Assembly (NCBI RefSeq): GCF_030814215.1
Contig: NZ_JAUSUT010000001.1
Location: 2,170,001-2,234,000, forward strand
DNA from: Amycolatopsis thermophila
Lineage (GTDB): Bacteria; Actinomycetota; Actinomycetes; Mycobacteriales; Pseudonocardiaceae
Reading direction: 5' to 3'
DNA: 64,000 bases
Shown here one piece after another: positions 18,487 through 26,601 of this stretch. A program made the translations under genes and the position numbers. The stretch's first letter is position 1; every line of letters starts with the position of its first letter. The notes beneath the pieces were generated by a model. It was not told the DNA's origin and did not search any database. It saw only the letters and a program-made list of their open reading frames with translations.

Positions 18487-19119
18487 TCAGCCGCGGCGGC
18501 GCACCCACCAGCCGGTACCGGCAGCGCTCAGCGCGAGCAGGGCGACACCGCCGAGCAGTCCGAGCACCACCGCGGACCGCGACCCGGTGCCCAGCAGGGC
18601 GCGCAGCATCGGGTTCACCACCGGCACCCACCGCGTCAGCAGCACGACGCCCAGTGCCGCCAGCGCGGTCAGCACCGTGTACCCGATCCGCGGCAGCACC
18701 AGGCGCGAGCAGGGCAGTCCGATGGCGACACCGGCCGCGGCACAGGCGCTGTGCGCGAGCACGCCGTCCACCAGCACCGCCGCGGTGAATCCGGTGTGGA
18801 CCAGCGCGGCCCACAGCAGGGGGACCACCATCAGCACCGCGCAGCACAGGCCGATCGCCGCCACGATTCCGGTGATCACTGTGGACAGTCCGCCGGCGTG
18901 CACCCGGGTGATCAGCCGCTGCGTGGGGTCCTCGGCGTCGATCAGAGCGATCGCCAGCCAGCACGCGACCACGGTCAGCGCGCCGGCGCTGACCCCGAAC
19001 AGCGGCCGCGCCTCGGAGCCCGGATCGCTGTAGAGGACGCCGAGCATGATCACGTACGCCAGGAGCGGCGGCAGCCACCGCTGCGAGTGCGCGAGCAACG
19101 CGAGCTGGTAGCGGATCAC
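18487..19119 (-). CDS. membrane protein, probable ABC transporter permease subunit
   Basis: 210 aa with six predicted helices, for example LLAYVIMLGVLYSD, AGALTVVACWLAIALI, VVLGLLGGVALLALSAAGTG. No domain is recognised from the sequence, but its GTG start overlaps the ATPase stop (GTGA at 19116-19119), so it is very likely the membrane half of that transporter. The start VIRYQLALLAH matches the usual short cytosolic leader of such permeases. Confidence 0.65.
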   Translation of the reverse strand: MIRYQLALLAHSQRWLPPLLAYVIMLGVLYSDPGSEARPLFGVSAGALTVVACWLAIALIDAEDPTQRLITRVHAGGLSTVITGIVAAIGLCCAVLMVVPLLWAALVHTGFTAAVLVDGVLAHSACAAAGVAIGLPCSRLVLPRIGYTVLTALAALGVVLLTRWVPVVNPMLRALLGTGSRSAVVLGLLGGVALLALSAAGTGWWVRRRG

Positions 19120-19895
19120 GGGTGCACCGCCGGGGTGTCGACCCGCACCACGGACCAGCCGCCGCTGAGCGCCTTGAGCAGGAGCTCGTCGGTGCTCTCC
19201 GCGGCGACCGTCAGCTCGACGCGGTCGCCGTCGCGGTGGGTGGCGAGGACCCCGGGCAGGTCCACCGCGCCGGAGCCGCGCAGGACCACGCGGGCGGCGC
19301 GGTCCACGACCTCGACCGCCCCGCCGGTCAGCCGGAACACCTCCGTCGCGTGGGCGTGGGCGCGCTCGTCGCGGTGCTCGCTGAACACCACCCCGGCCCC
19401 GCGGGCGCTGGTCTCGGCGATGATCTCGCCGAGCACCTCGTGCGCGTCCGGGTCGAGGCCCGACCACGGCTCGTCCAGCACCAGCAAATCCGGTTCGCCG
19501 AGCAGCGCCTGCGCCAGGCCCACCTTCTGCGCGTTGCCCTTGGACAGGTGCCGCAGCGGCGCCTTCGGGTCGCCGGCCAGCGCCAGCCGCTCCAGCAGCT
19601 CACGCGGGTCCACTTCGGACGAGCCGGAGATCCGGCCGAGGTGCCGGAGGTAGGCGACCGCGCTCATCCGCGTCGACGCCGGGAACCGGTCCGGGACGTA
19701 GCCGACGCGCGGGCGGCCGGTGACCGTGCCCGACGACGGACGGGCCAGCCCGGCGATGATCCGCAGCAGCGTCGACTTGCCGGAGCCGTTCGTGCCGACG
19801 ATGCCGACCACGCTGCCCGGTCGCACCTCGAGGTCCACCCCGGTCAGCACCGGGACGTCGCCGTAGCGCTTGCCGACCCCCAGCAGCCGGATCAC
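19116..19895 (-). CDS. ABC transporter ATP-binding protein
   Basis: 259 aa. Walker A GTNGSGKST, signature LSKGNAQKVGLAQA (an LSxG variant typical of DrrA/CcmA-type exporters), Walker B LLVLDEPWSGLD and the switch His in SEHR. A C-terminal 80-residue extension (after about 185) is seen in exporter ATPases. GTG at 19895 overlaps the trpG/pabA stop by 4 bp and the gene overlaps the permease by 4 bp, so all three are translated together. Direction is most likely export; the substrate is unknown. Confidence 0.85.
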   Translation of the reverse strand: MIRLLGVGKRYGDVPVLTGVDLEVRPGSVVGIVGTNGSGKSTLLRIIAGLARPSSGTVTGRPRVGYVPDRFPASTRMSAVAYLRHLGRISGSSEVDPRELLERLALAGDPKAPLRHLSKGNAQKVGLAQALLGEPDLLVLDEPWSGLDPDAHEVLGEIIAETSARGAGVVFSEHRDERAHAHATEVFRLTGGAVEVVDRAARVVLRGSGAVDLPGVLATHRDGDRVELTVAAESTDELLLKALSGGWSVVRVDTPAVHP

Positions 19896-20533
19896 GCAGC
19901 GGCGGCCTTCTGCAACGCCGTCACCTCGCGCTCCAGCGCGTCCACCACCCGCGGCTCGACCGGGTGACCGGCGGTGGCCATCCAGTTCGCCAGCATCCGG
20001 TGACCGCCCTGGGTGAGCACCGACTCGGGGTGGAACTGCACACCCTCGACCGGCAGCTCGCGGTGCCGCATGCCCATCACCACGCCGGACTCGGTGCGCC
20101 CGGTGACCTCGAACTCGTCGGGGATCGTCTCGGGCAGCACGGTCAGCGAGTGGTAGCGGGTCGCGGTGAACGGGTCCGGGAGGCCGGCCAGCACGCCGGC
20201 CCCGTGGTGACGCACCTCGCTGGTCTTGCCGTGCAGCAGCTCGGGCGCGCGGTCGACGGTGGCGTGCCACGCTACGCCGATCGCCTGGTGGCCGAGGCAC
20301 ACACCCAGCAGCGGGGTGCGGCTGTCCGCGCACCGGCGCACCACGTCAACGCTCTGACCTGCGCGTTCCGGCGTGCCGGGGCCGGGTGAGACGAGCACCC
20401 CGTCGAACTCGGGCACGCGGTCGAGGTCCACCACGTCGTTGCGCCAGACGGTGCACTCGTTGCCGAGCTGGGCCAGGTACTGGACCAGGTTGTAGACGAA
20501 GCTGTCGTAGTTGTCGACGACGAGTACCCGCAT
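19892..20533 (-). CDS. trpG: anthranilate/aminodeoxychorismate synthase glutamine amidotransferase
   Basis: 213 aa class I glutamine amidotransferase. VLVVDNYDSFVYNLVQYL starts the domain, the catalytic Cys is in LLGVCLGHQAIG and the His-Glu pair in GVQFHPESVLT. It supplies ammonia from glutamine for anthranilate or 4-amino-4-deoxychorismate synthesis; the family does not separate TrpG from PabA by sequence. The position matches trpG next to pknB in mycobacterial origin regions, although here five genes lie between. It is the first gene of the overlapping operon with the ABC transporter. Confidence 0.85.
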   Translation of the reverse strand: MRVLVVDNYDSFVYNLVQYLAQLGNECTVWRNDVVDLDRVPEFDGVLVSPGPGTPERAGQSVDVVRRCADSRTPLLGVCLGHQAIGVAWHATVDRAPELLHGKTSEVRHHGAGVLAGLPDPFTATRYHSLTVLPETIPDEFEVTGRTESGVVMGMRHRELPVEGVQFHPESVLTQGGHRMLANWMATAGHPVEPRVVDALEREVTALQKAAAA

Positions 20534-20589
20534 GGCACCCACCCTACTTGTGTCCACATGCTGGACCGCAATTCATATCACAGTGAAAG

Positions 20590-20608
20590 TTAGGGTGACC
20601 TATCTTTA
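20590..20608. promoter_or_regulatory. candidate DtxR/IdeR iron box
   Basis: TTAGGGTGACCTATCTTTA matches 13 of 19 positions of the DtxR/IdeR consensus TTAGGTTAGCCTAACCTAA by eye, including both TTAGG and CCTA cores. TATCTT at 20601-20606 could be the -10 of fprA, putting transcription start at or next to the GTG at 20619. Binding would therefore repress fprA when iron is replete. Confidence 0.4.
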
Positions 20609-20618
20609 CCGTGGCAGG

Positions 20619-21965
20619 GTGAGCCGTAGTCCTCTTCGCGTCGCCATCGTGGGTGCCGGCCCCGCCGGCATCTACGCCGCCGACATCCTCGACAAGTCCG
20701 GCACCGACGTCAGCATCGACCTCTTCGAACGCATGCCGGCGCCGTTCGGGCTGATCCGGTACGGCGTCGCGCCCGACCACCCGCGCATCAAGGGCATCGT
20801 GACCGCCCTGCACAAGGTGCTCGACCGGCCCGGCATCCGCCTGCTGGGCAACGTCGCTTACGGCACCGACATCAAGCTCGACGACCTGCGCGAGTTCTAC
20901 GACGCGGTCATCTTCGCCACCGGCGCGATGAGCGACCGCGCGCTGGACATCCCGGGCATCGACCTGGATGGCAGCTACGGCGCCGCCGACTTCGTGTCCT
21001 GGTACGACGGCCACCCCGACGTGCCGCGCACCTGGCCGCTCGAGGCGACCAGCGTGGCCGTGCTGGGCGTCGGCAACGTGGCCCTCGACGTGGCGCGCGT
21101 GCTCGCCAAGACCGCCGACGAGCTGCTGTCCACCGACATCCCGGCGAACGTGTACGAGGGCCTGAAGTCCAGCAAGGTCACCGACGTGCACGTGTTCGGC
21201 CGCCGCGGGCCCGCGCAGGCCAAGTTCACCCCGCTCGAACTGCGGGAGCTCGACCACTCGCCGAACGTCGAGGTCATCGTCTACCCCGAGGACATCGAGT
21301 TCGACGACGGCTCGATCGCCGCGATCCGCGAGTCCAAGCAGGTCGACATGGTGGTCAAGACGCTCCAGGAGTGGGCGATCCGCGACCAGGGTGACCGGCC
21401 CAAGCGCCTGCACCTGCACTTCTTCCACTCGCCGACGGAGATCCTCGGCGACGGCAAGGTCACCGGGCTGCGCACCGAGCGCACCGAGCTGACCGGCGAC
21501 GGCAACGTCCGCGGCACCGGCGAGTTCCACGACTGGGACGTGCAGGCGGTCTACCGCGCGGTGGGCTACCTGTCCTCGGAGCTGCCGGAGATCCCGTTCG
21601 ACCACGACAGCGGGACCGTGCCGCACGAGGCCGGCCGGGTACTGGACATCGACGGCGACCAGGTGCCGGGCGTGTACGTGACCGGCTGGATCAAGCGCGG
21701 CCCGGTCGGCCTGATCGGGCACACCAAGGGCGACGCCGCCGAGACGATCCGCAGCCTGCTCGCCGACGCGGACGAGCTGCCCACACCCACGCAGTCCGAC
21801 CCGGACGCGATCACGGACTTCCTCACCGAGCGCGGCGTCGAGTTCACCACCTGGGAGGGCTGGGGCAAGCTGGACGCGCACGAACGCGCCCTGGGCGAGC
21901 CGCAGGGCCGCGAGCGCGTGAAGGTCGTCGAGCGCGCGGAAATGATCCGCGTCTCCCGCGGCTAG
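20619..21965 (+). CDS. fprA: ferredoxin/NADP reductase FprA-like (adrenodoxin-reductase family)
   Basis: 448 aa. The FAD-binding motif VAIVGAGPAGIYAAD is at the N-terminus and the NADP motif VLGVGNVALDVARVL near residue 146, with PFGLIRYGVAPDHPRIKGI and the C-terminal GWIKRGPVGLIGHTKGDA typical of adrenodoxin-reductase-type enzymes. It transfers electrons between NADPH and ferredoxins, for cytochromes P450 or iron metabolism. GTG at 20619 gives the conserved N-terminus, and a candidate IdeR box lies just upstream. It converges with the small membrane gene, overlapping by 4 bp. Confidence 0.88.
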   Translation: MSRSPLRVAIVGAGPAGIYAADILDKSGTDVSIDLFERMPAPFGLIRYGVAPDHPRIKGIVTALHKVLDRPGIRLLGNVAYGTDIKLDDLREFYDAVIFATGAMSDRALDIPGIDLDGSYGAADFVSWYDGHPDVPRTWPLEATSVAVLGVGNVALDVARVLAKTADELLSTDIPANVYEGLKSSKVTDVHVFGRRGPAQAKFTPLELRELDHSPNVEVIVYPEDIEFDDGSIAAIRESKQVDMVVKTLQEWAIRDQGDRPKRLHLHFFHSPTEILGDGKVTGLRTERTELTGDGNVRGTGEFHDWDVQAVYRAVGYLSSELPEIPFDHDSGTVPHEAGRVLDIDGDQVPGVYVTGWIKRGPVGLIGHTKGDAAETIRSLLADADELPTPTQSDPDAITDFLTERGVEFTTWEGWGKLDAHERALGEPQGRERVKVVERAEMIRVSRG

Positions 21966-22117
21966 TTCACCGAGACCTGGTTGAACGGGAGCATCGGGTC
22001 GAGCCACGGGAAGACCACGAACAGCAGCAACGCGATCACGCCGAGCACCAGCACGAGCGCGGTCACGGCCTTGACCGCGGCCGGGCCGGGGAGCCGGCGC
22101 CAGATCCAGGCGTACAT
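21962..22117 (-). CDS. small membrane protein after sortase E
   Basis: 51 aa, MYAWIWRRLPGP then one transmembrane helix (about 20-38, ALVLVLGVIALLLFVVFPW) and the tail LDPMLPFNQVSVN. Its ATG overlaps the sortase stop (ATGA at 22117-22120), so it is co-translated with the sortase. Small proteins of this kind commonly follow class E sortase genes at this locus; a helper role in sortase assembly is only an inference. Confidence 0.7.
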   Translation of the reverse strand: MYAWIWRRLPGPAAVKAVTALVLVLGVIALLLFVVFPWLDPMLPFNQVSVN

Positions 22118-22953
22118 CAGGCCCCTCCGATCGCCTGCAGGAGCTGGTCGTAGGTCGCACCCGGCGTCTTCGGGTACTGGTTGGTCAGCACGGCGTGCAC
22201 GATCAGCCGCTGCTTGTCGGAGAACCGCGGGTGGCACGTGGTGAGCGTGAGCAACGAGACCTGCTGCGACGGCGGCAGCACGTCCGTGGTGCGGTGCGGC
22301 ACGGGCGCGACCACGTCGCCCTGGTCCGGCGTGACGATTTCGCGCCCGTAGGTCTGGCCGTACGGACCGCCGTCCGCCGCGTCGGTGCGCAGGGTCCCGA
22401 CGTTCGCGCACTGCGGCCGCGCGGCCTTGGCGGCGTTCCAGTTCGCGAGTTCGTCGGAGTGCGGCAGCACGCGGTAGACGAAGAAGTCGGTCTGCGTCTC
22501 GATGACGATCGCGTCGCACGAGGCGAGCAGGTCCAGGTCGTTGAACGGCGCGCCCTTGCCGACGCGGTGCCCGGCGACGGCGAAGTTGCCCGGCTCCCCC
22601 GGCAGCGCGGTGCCCTTGTAGTGCCCCGGCCCGACTTCCAGCGCCTTCGCGTCCGTGCCCTCCTGGATCGTGAAGTGGTAGTCCGCGCCGAAGCTGGGGA
22701 TGTACATCTTCGCGAACGCCTCGCCGTCGATCAGGTCGGCGTGCAGCGTGCGGCCCTGCGCCCAGTCGTCGTCGAGCGCGGCGGTCGCACTGGCCTGCTT
22801 GCGCGCGGAGAAGAGATCGGTGACGTAGAGCTCGTAGACGACGAACAGCAGCACCACGAGCCCGGCGGTGATCAGCACTTCGCCGACGACCCGGGCGGTG
22901 CGGGCGGCGCCACCGCGCGACTTCGCCGGTGGCGGGGCGTCGAGGACAGCCAC
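22117..22953 (-). CDS. class E sortase
   Basis: 278 aa. A basic N-tail and one transmembrane helix (about 25-46, VGEVLITAGLVVLLFVVYELYV) anchor an outside sortase domain. The catalytic His is in VAGHRVGKG, the Cys in LLTLTTCHPRFSDKQR and the Arg follows as DKQR. The TLTTC motif marks class E. These transpeptidases of high-GC Gram-positives attach LAxTG-type surface proteins to the wall. It corresponds to the gene beside trpG and crgA in mycobacterial origin regions. No sorting-signal substrate is encoded nearby in the window. Confidence 0.9.
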   Translation of the reverse strand: MAVLDAPPPAKSRGGAARTARVVGEVLITAGLVVLLFVVYELYVTDLFSARKQASATAALDDDWAQGRTLHADLIDGEAFAKMYIPSFGADYHFTIQEGTDAKALEVGPGHYKGTALPGEPGNFAVAGHRVGKGAPFNDLDLLASCDAIVIETQTDFFVYRVLPHSDELANWNAAKAARPQCANVGTLRTDAADGGPYGQTYGREIVTPDQGDVVAPVPHRTTDVLPPSQQVSLLTLTTCHPRFSDKQRLIVHAVLTNQYPKTPGATYDQLLQAIGGA

Positions 22954-23045
22954 GCGCGCTCCTCTCTCGGGGACGCTTACGTTAACGTGTGAACGTACGG
23001 GTGGATGCGCACCACCTGGCCGGACACGAACACGCGAGGTTCCCG

Positions 23046-23312
23046 ATGCCGAAGTCCAAGGTTCGCAAGAAGACGGCGTACACGCCGCCGACCGACCGGC
23101 GCACGCCGGTGAAGGTGCGCGCCGCGGGGCCGTCCAGCCTGTTCTACAAGATCGTGATGTTCGGGCTGATGATCATCGGTCTGGCGTGGATCGTCGTGCA
23201 GTACATCGCGCAGGACAAGATCCCGTTCATGGCGGACCTGGGCAACGGGAACTTCGCCGTCGGTTTCGGCCTGATGATCATCGGTCTGCTGATGACCATG
23301 AAGTGGCGCTGA
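23046..23312 (+). CDS. crgA: CrgA cell division regulator
   Basis: 88 aa. A basic N-terminus (MPKSKVRKKTAYTPPTDRRT), then two transmembrane helices (about 33-53 YKIVMFGLMIIGLAWIVVQYI and 69-86 FAVGFGLMIIGLLMTMKW), the exact plan of actinobacterial CrgA. It binds FtsZ, FtsI and other divisome parts and tunes septum formation. ATG at 23046 is preceded by GAGG. It lies head to head with the sortase gene, as in related origins. Confidence 0.92.
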   Translation: MPKSKVRKKTAYTPPTDRRTPVKVRAAGPSSLFYKIVMFGLMIIGLAWIVVQYIAQDKIPFMADLGNGNFAVGFGLMIIGLLMTMKWR

Positions 23313-23382
23313 GCGGAAGATCACAGCGATTGCCCCGAACAGCGGCTTGACCGGTAATTACAGCACTGTGACTCATCCCCAG

Positions 23383-23404
23383 TGTGGATAACCACTGTGG
23401 ATAA
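23383..23404 (-). other. two perfect DnaA boxes (TTATCCACA)
   Basis: TGTGGATAA occurs at 23383-23391 and 23396-23404, the exact reverse complement of the 9-mer TTATCCACA twice with 13-bp phasing. The second overlaps the proposed start of the PH-domain gene. This is about 35 kb from the main oriC cluster. Confidence 0.6.
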
Positions 23405-23801
23405 CTCGTCCCCGCATTGGGCTCCGCGGCCGGTTCTGGTCGGAACCGGCTGTGCCGCCGCGGTTTTCGCGATCGTCGCCGCGGTCCTCGCCGGCGACCG
23501 GATGAGCACGGTCTTCTTCACGGTCGCGGCGGTCGCGCTGACCGCGTTGTCCCTGCACGGTTTGCTCGTGCGGCCGCGCTTGACCGCCGACCCGCGCGGG
23601 CTGCGAATCCGCACCACGACGGGAAAGCACGACCTCGACTGGCCCGACGTGACCGCCCGCGTGCGCACCACGCGCCGACTCGGCCGGGACGCGGCGACGC
23701 TCGAGATCGAGGCGGGCGAGCAGCTCTACGTGTTCGGATGGCTCGAACTCGGCGCGGACCCGCGGGACGTGCTCGACACCCTGACCGCGCTGAAGCCCTA
23801 A
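23397..23801 (+). CDS. PH-domain membrane protein (Rv0010c-like)
   Basis: 134 aa if started at GTG 23397; an in-frame GTG at 23382 is also possible. Two hydrophobic segments (VLVGTGCAAAVFAIVAAVLAG and VFFTVAAVALTALSLHGLLV) precede a small bacterial PH-like domain (RLTADPRGLRIRTTTGKHDLDWPDV to LYVFGWLELG). It sits between crgA and the rhomboid gene, as Rv0010c does between crgA and ppiA in Mycobacterium tuberculosis. Function is unknown. DnaA boxes overlap the start region, and its stop overlaps the rhomboid stop by 4 bp. Confidence 0.7.
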   Translation: MDNSSPHWAPRPVLVGTGCAAAVFAIVAAVLAGDRMSTVFFTVAAVALTALSLHGLLVRPRLTADPRGLRIRTTTGKHDLDWPDVTARVRTTRRLGRDAATLEIEAGEQLYVFGWLELGADPRDVLDTLTALKP

Positions 23802-24742
23802 CCGGTCGGCTTGCCGCAGTAGAGCTCGCCGCCGCGGTACCCGCACACCACGCTCGCCAGCTGCGCGTCCCGCACGAACACCAGCACCACCAACGCGATG
23901 ACCAGCACCGCCACCGCGCCGCCCTGCCAGTACCGGCGTCCCCTCGCCGGCGCGTACACCATCGCTGCCGTGACGAGCGCTCCCACGACCAGGCCGCCGA
24001 GGTGGCCCAGCAGCGAGATACCGGGGATCGACACGGTGAGGACCAGGTTCAGCACGATCGTGCCGATCGCGTAGGCCGGGTTGAGCCGGAGCCGGATGAC
24101 GGCGATCAGCATGCCGCCGAGCAGCCCGTAGATCGCGCCGGACGCGCCCGCGGTGCCGCGCTCGACCCCGTCGAACGCGTACACCGACACGGCGCCACCC
24201 AGCAGCGACACGAGGTAGAGCGCGGCGAAGCGGACCCGGCCGAGCAGGGTCTCCATGTCCCGCCCCAGGATCCACAGGGCGAGCATGTTGACCGCCAGGT
24301 GGATCGGCCCGTAGTGCAGGAAGCCAGACGCGAGCAGGCGCCACCACTCACCGTGGCCGGCGATCGCCGGCGGCCACAGCACTCCGTCGCCGAAGAACCG
24401 GGCCGTCTCGTTGCCGGTCAGGCTGCCCGCCTGCGCCGCGGTGAGCACGTACGCCACCACGTTGAGCCCGATGAGGACCGGTGTGACCACCGGCCGGTGC
24501 GAAAGCTGCGCACCGGCGACCGTCCGGGGCGTGTACCGCTGGACGTTCTGCTCGCGGCGCCCGGTCTGCACGCAGTCGAGGCACTGGTAGCCGACCGACG
24601 CCTCACGCAGGCAGTCCGGGCACGCCGGACGGCCGCACCGGACGCAGGTGAGCCCGGTGGGGCGCGACGGGTGCCACCAGCAACCGGGCAGGGCCGACTG
24701 CTGGGGCGGCTGCGAGGCAGGCGGGTGCGGAGGCATGTTCAC
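23798..24742 (-). CDS. rhomboid-family intramembrane serine protease with N-terminal zinc ribbon
   Basis: 314 aa. The N-terminal 70 residues carry a B-box-like zinc ribbon (CWWHPSRPTGLTCVRCGRPA followed by CPDCLR and CLDC). Six or seven helices follow with the rhomboid catalytic Ser in GASGAIYGLLGG and His in LGHLGGLVVGAL, and the WR-type HYGPIHLAVNMLAL motif in loop L1. It cleaves transmembrane substrates. GGAGG precedes the GTG at 24742 by 4 bases and the in-frame ATG at 24736 by 10, so either could be used. It is 18 bp downstream of ppiA and probably in its transcript. Confidence 0.9.
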   Translation of the reverse strand: MNMPPHPPASQPPQQSALPGCWWHPSRPTGLTCVRCGRPACPDCLREASVGYQCLDCVQTGRREQNVQRYTPRTVAGAQLSHRPVVTPVLIGLNVVAYVLTAAQAGSLTGNETARFFGDGVLWPPAIAGHGEWWRLLASGFLHYGPIHLAVNMLALWILGRDMETLLGRVRFAALYLVSLLGGAVSVYAFDGVERGTAGASGAIYGLLGGMLIAVIRLRLNPAYAIGTIVLNLVLTVSIPGISLLGHLGGLVVGALVTAAMVYAPARGRRYWQGGAVAVLVIALVVLVFVRDAQLASVVCGYRGGELYCGKPTG

Positions 24743-24760
24743 GATGCCTCCAACCTACCC

Positions 24761-25312
24761 TCAGCCCTCGCGCTGGATGTCGATCTTCTCGATGACGACG
24801 TCCTGCAGCGGCTTGTCGGCCGGGCCGGTCGCGGTGTTCGCGATCGAGTCCACGACGTCCCGCGACTGCTGGTCGGCGACCTCGCCGAAGATCGTGTGCT
24901 TGAAGTTCAGGTGCGGCGTCTTGGCCACGGTGATGAAGAACTGCGAGCCGTTGGTGCCCGGGCCCGCGTTCGCCATCGCCAGCAGGTACGGCCGGTCGAA
25001 CTGCAGCTCGGGGTGGAACTCGTCGCCGAACTGGTAGCCCGGTCCGCCGCGGCCGGTGCCGGTCGGGTCGCCGCCCTGGATCATGAAGCCCGAGATGACG
25101 CGGTGGAAGATCGCGCCGTCGTAGAACGGGCCGGAGTTCTCGCCCTTGGCGTTCGGGCGCTGGTACTCCTTCGTGCCCTCGGCGAGGCCGACGAAGTTGG
25201 CCACCGTCTTGGGGGCGTGATCAGGGAAAAGGTTGATCCGGATGTCCCCGGCGTTGGTGTGCAGGACGGCGGTCGCCTTCGCACCAACGGAGGATTCACT
25301 GCTCTGGGTCAC
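24761..25312 (-). CDS. ppiA: cyclophilin-type peptidyl-prolyl isomerase
   Basis: 183 aa, a complete cyclophilin domain with the active-site Arg in FHRVISGFMIQGGDPTGTG, GTNGSQFFITV and the HTIFGEV region. There is no signal peptide, so it acts in the cytosol on proline bonds. GTG at 25312 with GAAGGC upstream starts MTQSSESSVGAKATAVL. Its location by gyrA/crgA matches PpiA of mycobacterial origin regions. Confidence 0.93.
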   Translation of the reverse strand: MTQSSESSVGAKATAVLHTNAGDIRINLFPDHAPKTVANFVGLAEGTKEYQRPNAKGENSGPFYDGAIFHRVISGFMIQGGDPTGTGRGGPGYQFGDEFHPELQFDRPYLLAMANAGPGTNGSQFFITVAKTPHLNFKHTIFGEVADQQSRDVVDSIANTATGPADKPLQDVVIEKIDIQREG

Positions 25313-25410
25313 GCCTTCATCGTGCCATCCGCAGCGGGATCGTCCGGAAACGGGCAGGATGGTTACGGGGATGGGAACGTGAGACGAAACGATTGTCGAG
25401 GTGAAAGGCC

Positions 25411-26007
25411 ATGACCCGAGCTGCGGACTCGGTGGGTGAGTCGGCCAGGGCCGGCCTGCTCGGCCTGAGCAAGCGGGCCGTCGAGGTCGGCAAGGCGGGC
25501 GCCGAGGTGGCCGCACAGGCCGCTCAGGCGGCCGAGAAGCGGCTTTCCGAGAGCACCGAAGAGGCGCGCAAGGAGGCCGCGAAGCGGGGCAAACAGGCCC
25601 GCAAGGACCTGGCGAAGGCGAGCAAGCAGGCGCGCAAGGAGGCCGCCGAGCGGCTGGCCGAGCTGCGCAAGCCGGGCCGCAAGGCCCGCAAGGCCGCCCT
25701 GCAGGCCGCCAAGGCCGCCGGCCAGTCGAAGCGCAAGGCGAAGAAGGACTTCAAGCAGGCCAAGAAGGACTTCCAGGCCGCGCTCGAGGAGGCCAGGCTC
25801 GCCGCCAAGGGCACCAAGCGGCGCCGCAAGTGGCCGCTCTTCCTGGTGCTGGGCGTCCTGGCCGCGGGTGCGGCGGTCGCGCTGCGCGGCAAGCAGGAGC
25901 CGCCGGTGGCCACCGAGCCGCCGCGCGCCACCCCGCCGGCCACTCCGGAGTCGACGGCGAACGGCCAGCACGCGCCGAGCCCGTCGCCCGCGGAGAAGCC
26001 GAACTAG
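25411..26007 (+). CDS. Lys/Ala-rich helical protein with a C-terminal membrane helix
   Basis: 198 aa, function unknown. Residues 20-125 are dominated by Ala, Lys, Arg and Glu in helix-forming repeats (KQARKDLAKASKQARKEAAE, RKARKAALQAAKAAG), like histone H1 or HU C-tails. A basic KRRRK patch precedes one transmembrane helix (about 134-150, WPLFLVLGVLAAGAAVAL) and a Pro/Thr-rich outside tail. The positive-inside rule puts the basic coil in the cytosol. It could bind DNA or other anionic polymers at the membrane; this is inference. It ends at a strong terminator shared with the next gene. Confidence 0.65.
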   Translation: MTRAADSVGESARAGLLGLSKRAVEVGKAGAEVAAQAAQAAEKRLSESTEEARKEAAKRGKQARKDLAKASKQARKEAAERLAELRKPGRKARKAALQAAKAAGQSKRKAKKDFKQAKKDFQAALEEARLAAKGTKRRRKWPLFLVLGVLAAGAAVALRGKQEPPVATEPPRATPPATPESTANGQHAPSPSPAEKPN

Positions 26008-26094
26008 CACGTCCACGGCAGGTGCCGCTCGGCGCGGGTCGAGCGGCACTTCCGCCTGCCCCGGGCACGCCCGGCCCTCCCCCGGACACGCGAA

Positions 26095-26128
26095 CGGCCG
26101 CTTCCCCGGTTGACCGGGGAAGCGGCCG
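26095..26128. terminator. bidirectional terminator
   Basis: A perfect 15-bp stem CGGCCGCTTCCCCGG with a TTGA loop between two convergent genes (stops at 26007 and 26149). There is no long T run, so it is an L-shaped actinobacterial terminator. Confidence 0.8.
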
Positions 26129-26148
26129 TGGTGCGTCCGTGACCCGCC

Positions 26149-26601
26149 TCAGGCGGCGGCCGCGTGCTTGTCGATCAGCTTGCCCAGGCGGGGCAGCGCC
26201 TCCTCGACGTTCTTCTTGCCGTTCGGGCGCAGCTTCTCGTACACCTTCTTGATGCTGTCACGGCTGCTCTTGGCGGCGCGCGCGTCGGTGACGCCCAGCA
26301 GCGCGTCGGCGGCCTGGTCGCCACGGCCGGACAGGAAGGCACCGAAGTCGGCGCCACCCTGGGCCCGGTAGTCGGCGTAGAACGGCTCGAGCGCGGCGGC
26401 GAAGTCGTCGAGCAGGCTGTCCACGGCGGAGCCGATGATGCCCGGCTTGATCTTCTTGACCGCGGCGAAGCCGGTCTTGATGACGGCGCCGGACACGCCG
26501 CCCTTGTCCGAGACCTCTTCGTCGACCAGCGTCTCGAGGTCGCTCACGACGGCCGGACGCCTGCTGGAGTCGAGCAGGATTTCCTTGAGGGTGTCAGCCA
26601 C
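26149..26601 (-). CDS. conserved actinobacterial protein (DUF6918-like)
   Basis: 150 aa, cytosolic, mostly helical: MADTLKEILLDSSRRPAVVS, KTGFAAVKKIKPGIIGSAVD, and a basic C-terminus. I associate it with the small actinobacterial family DUF6918, but this is from memory of the pattern and should be checked. No catalytic motif is seen. It is a single-gene unit ending at the shared terminator. Confidence 0.55.
   Translation of the reverse strand: MADTLKEILLDSSRRPAVVSDLETLVDEEVSDKGGVSGAVIKTGFAAVKKIKPGIIGSAVDSLLDDFAAALEPFYADYRAQGGADFGAFLSGRGDQAADALLGVTDARAAKSSRDSIKKVYEKLRPNGKKNVEEALPRLGKLIDKHAAAA

Noticed and set aside
26041-26094. A riboswitch or small RNA downstream of the Lys-rich gene
   Set aside because: Only GC-rich spacer before a clear terminator; no conserved riboswitch pattern seen.
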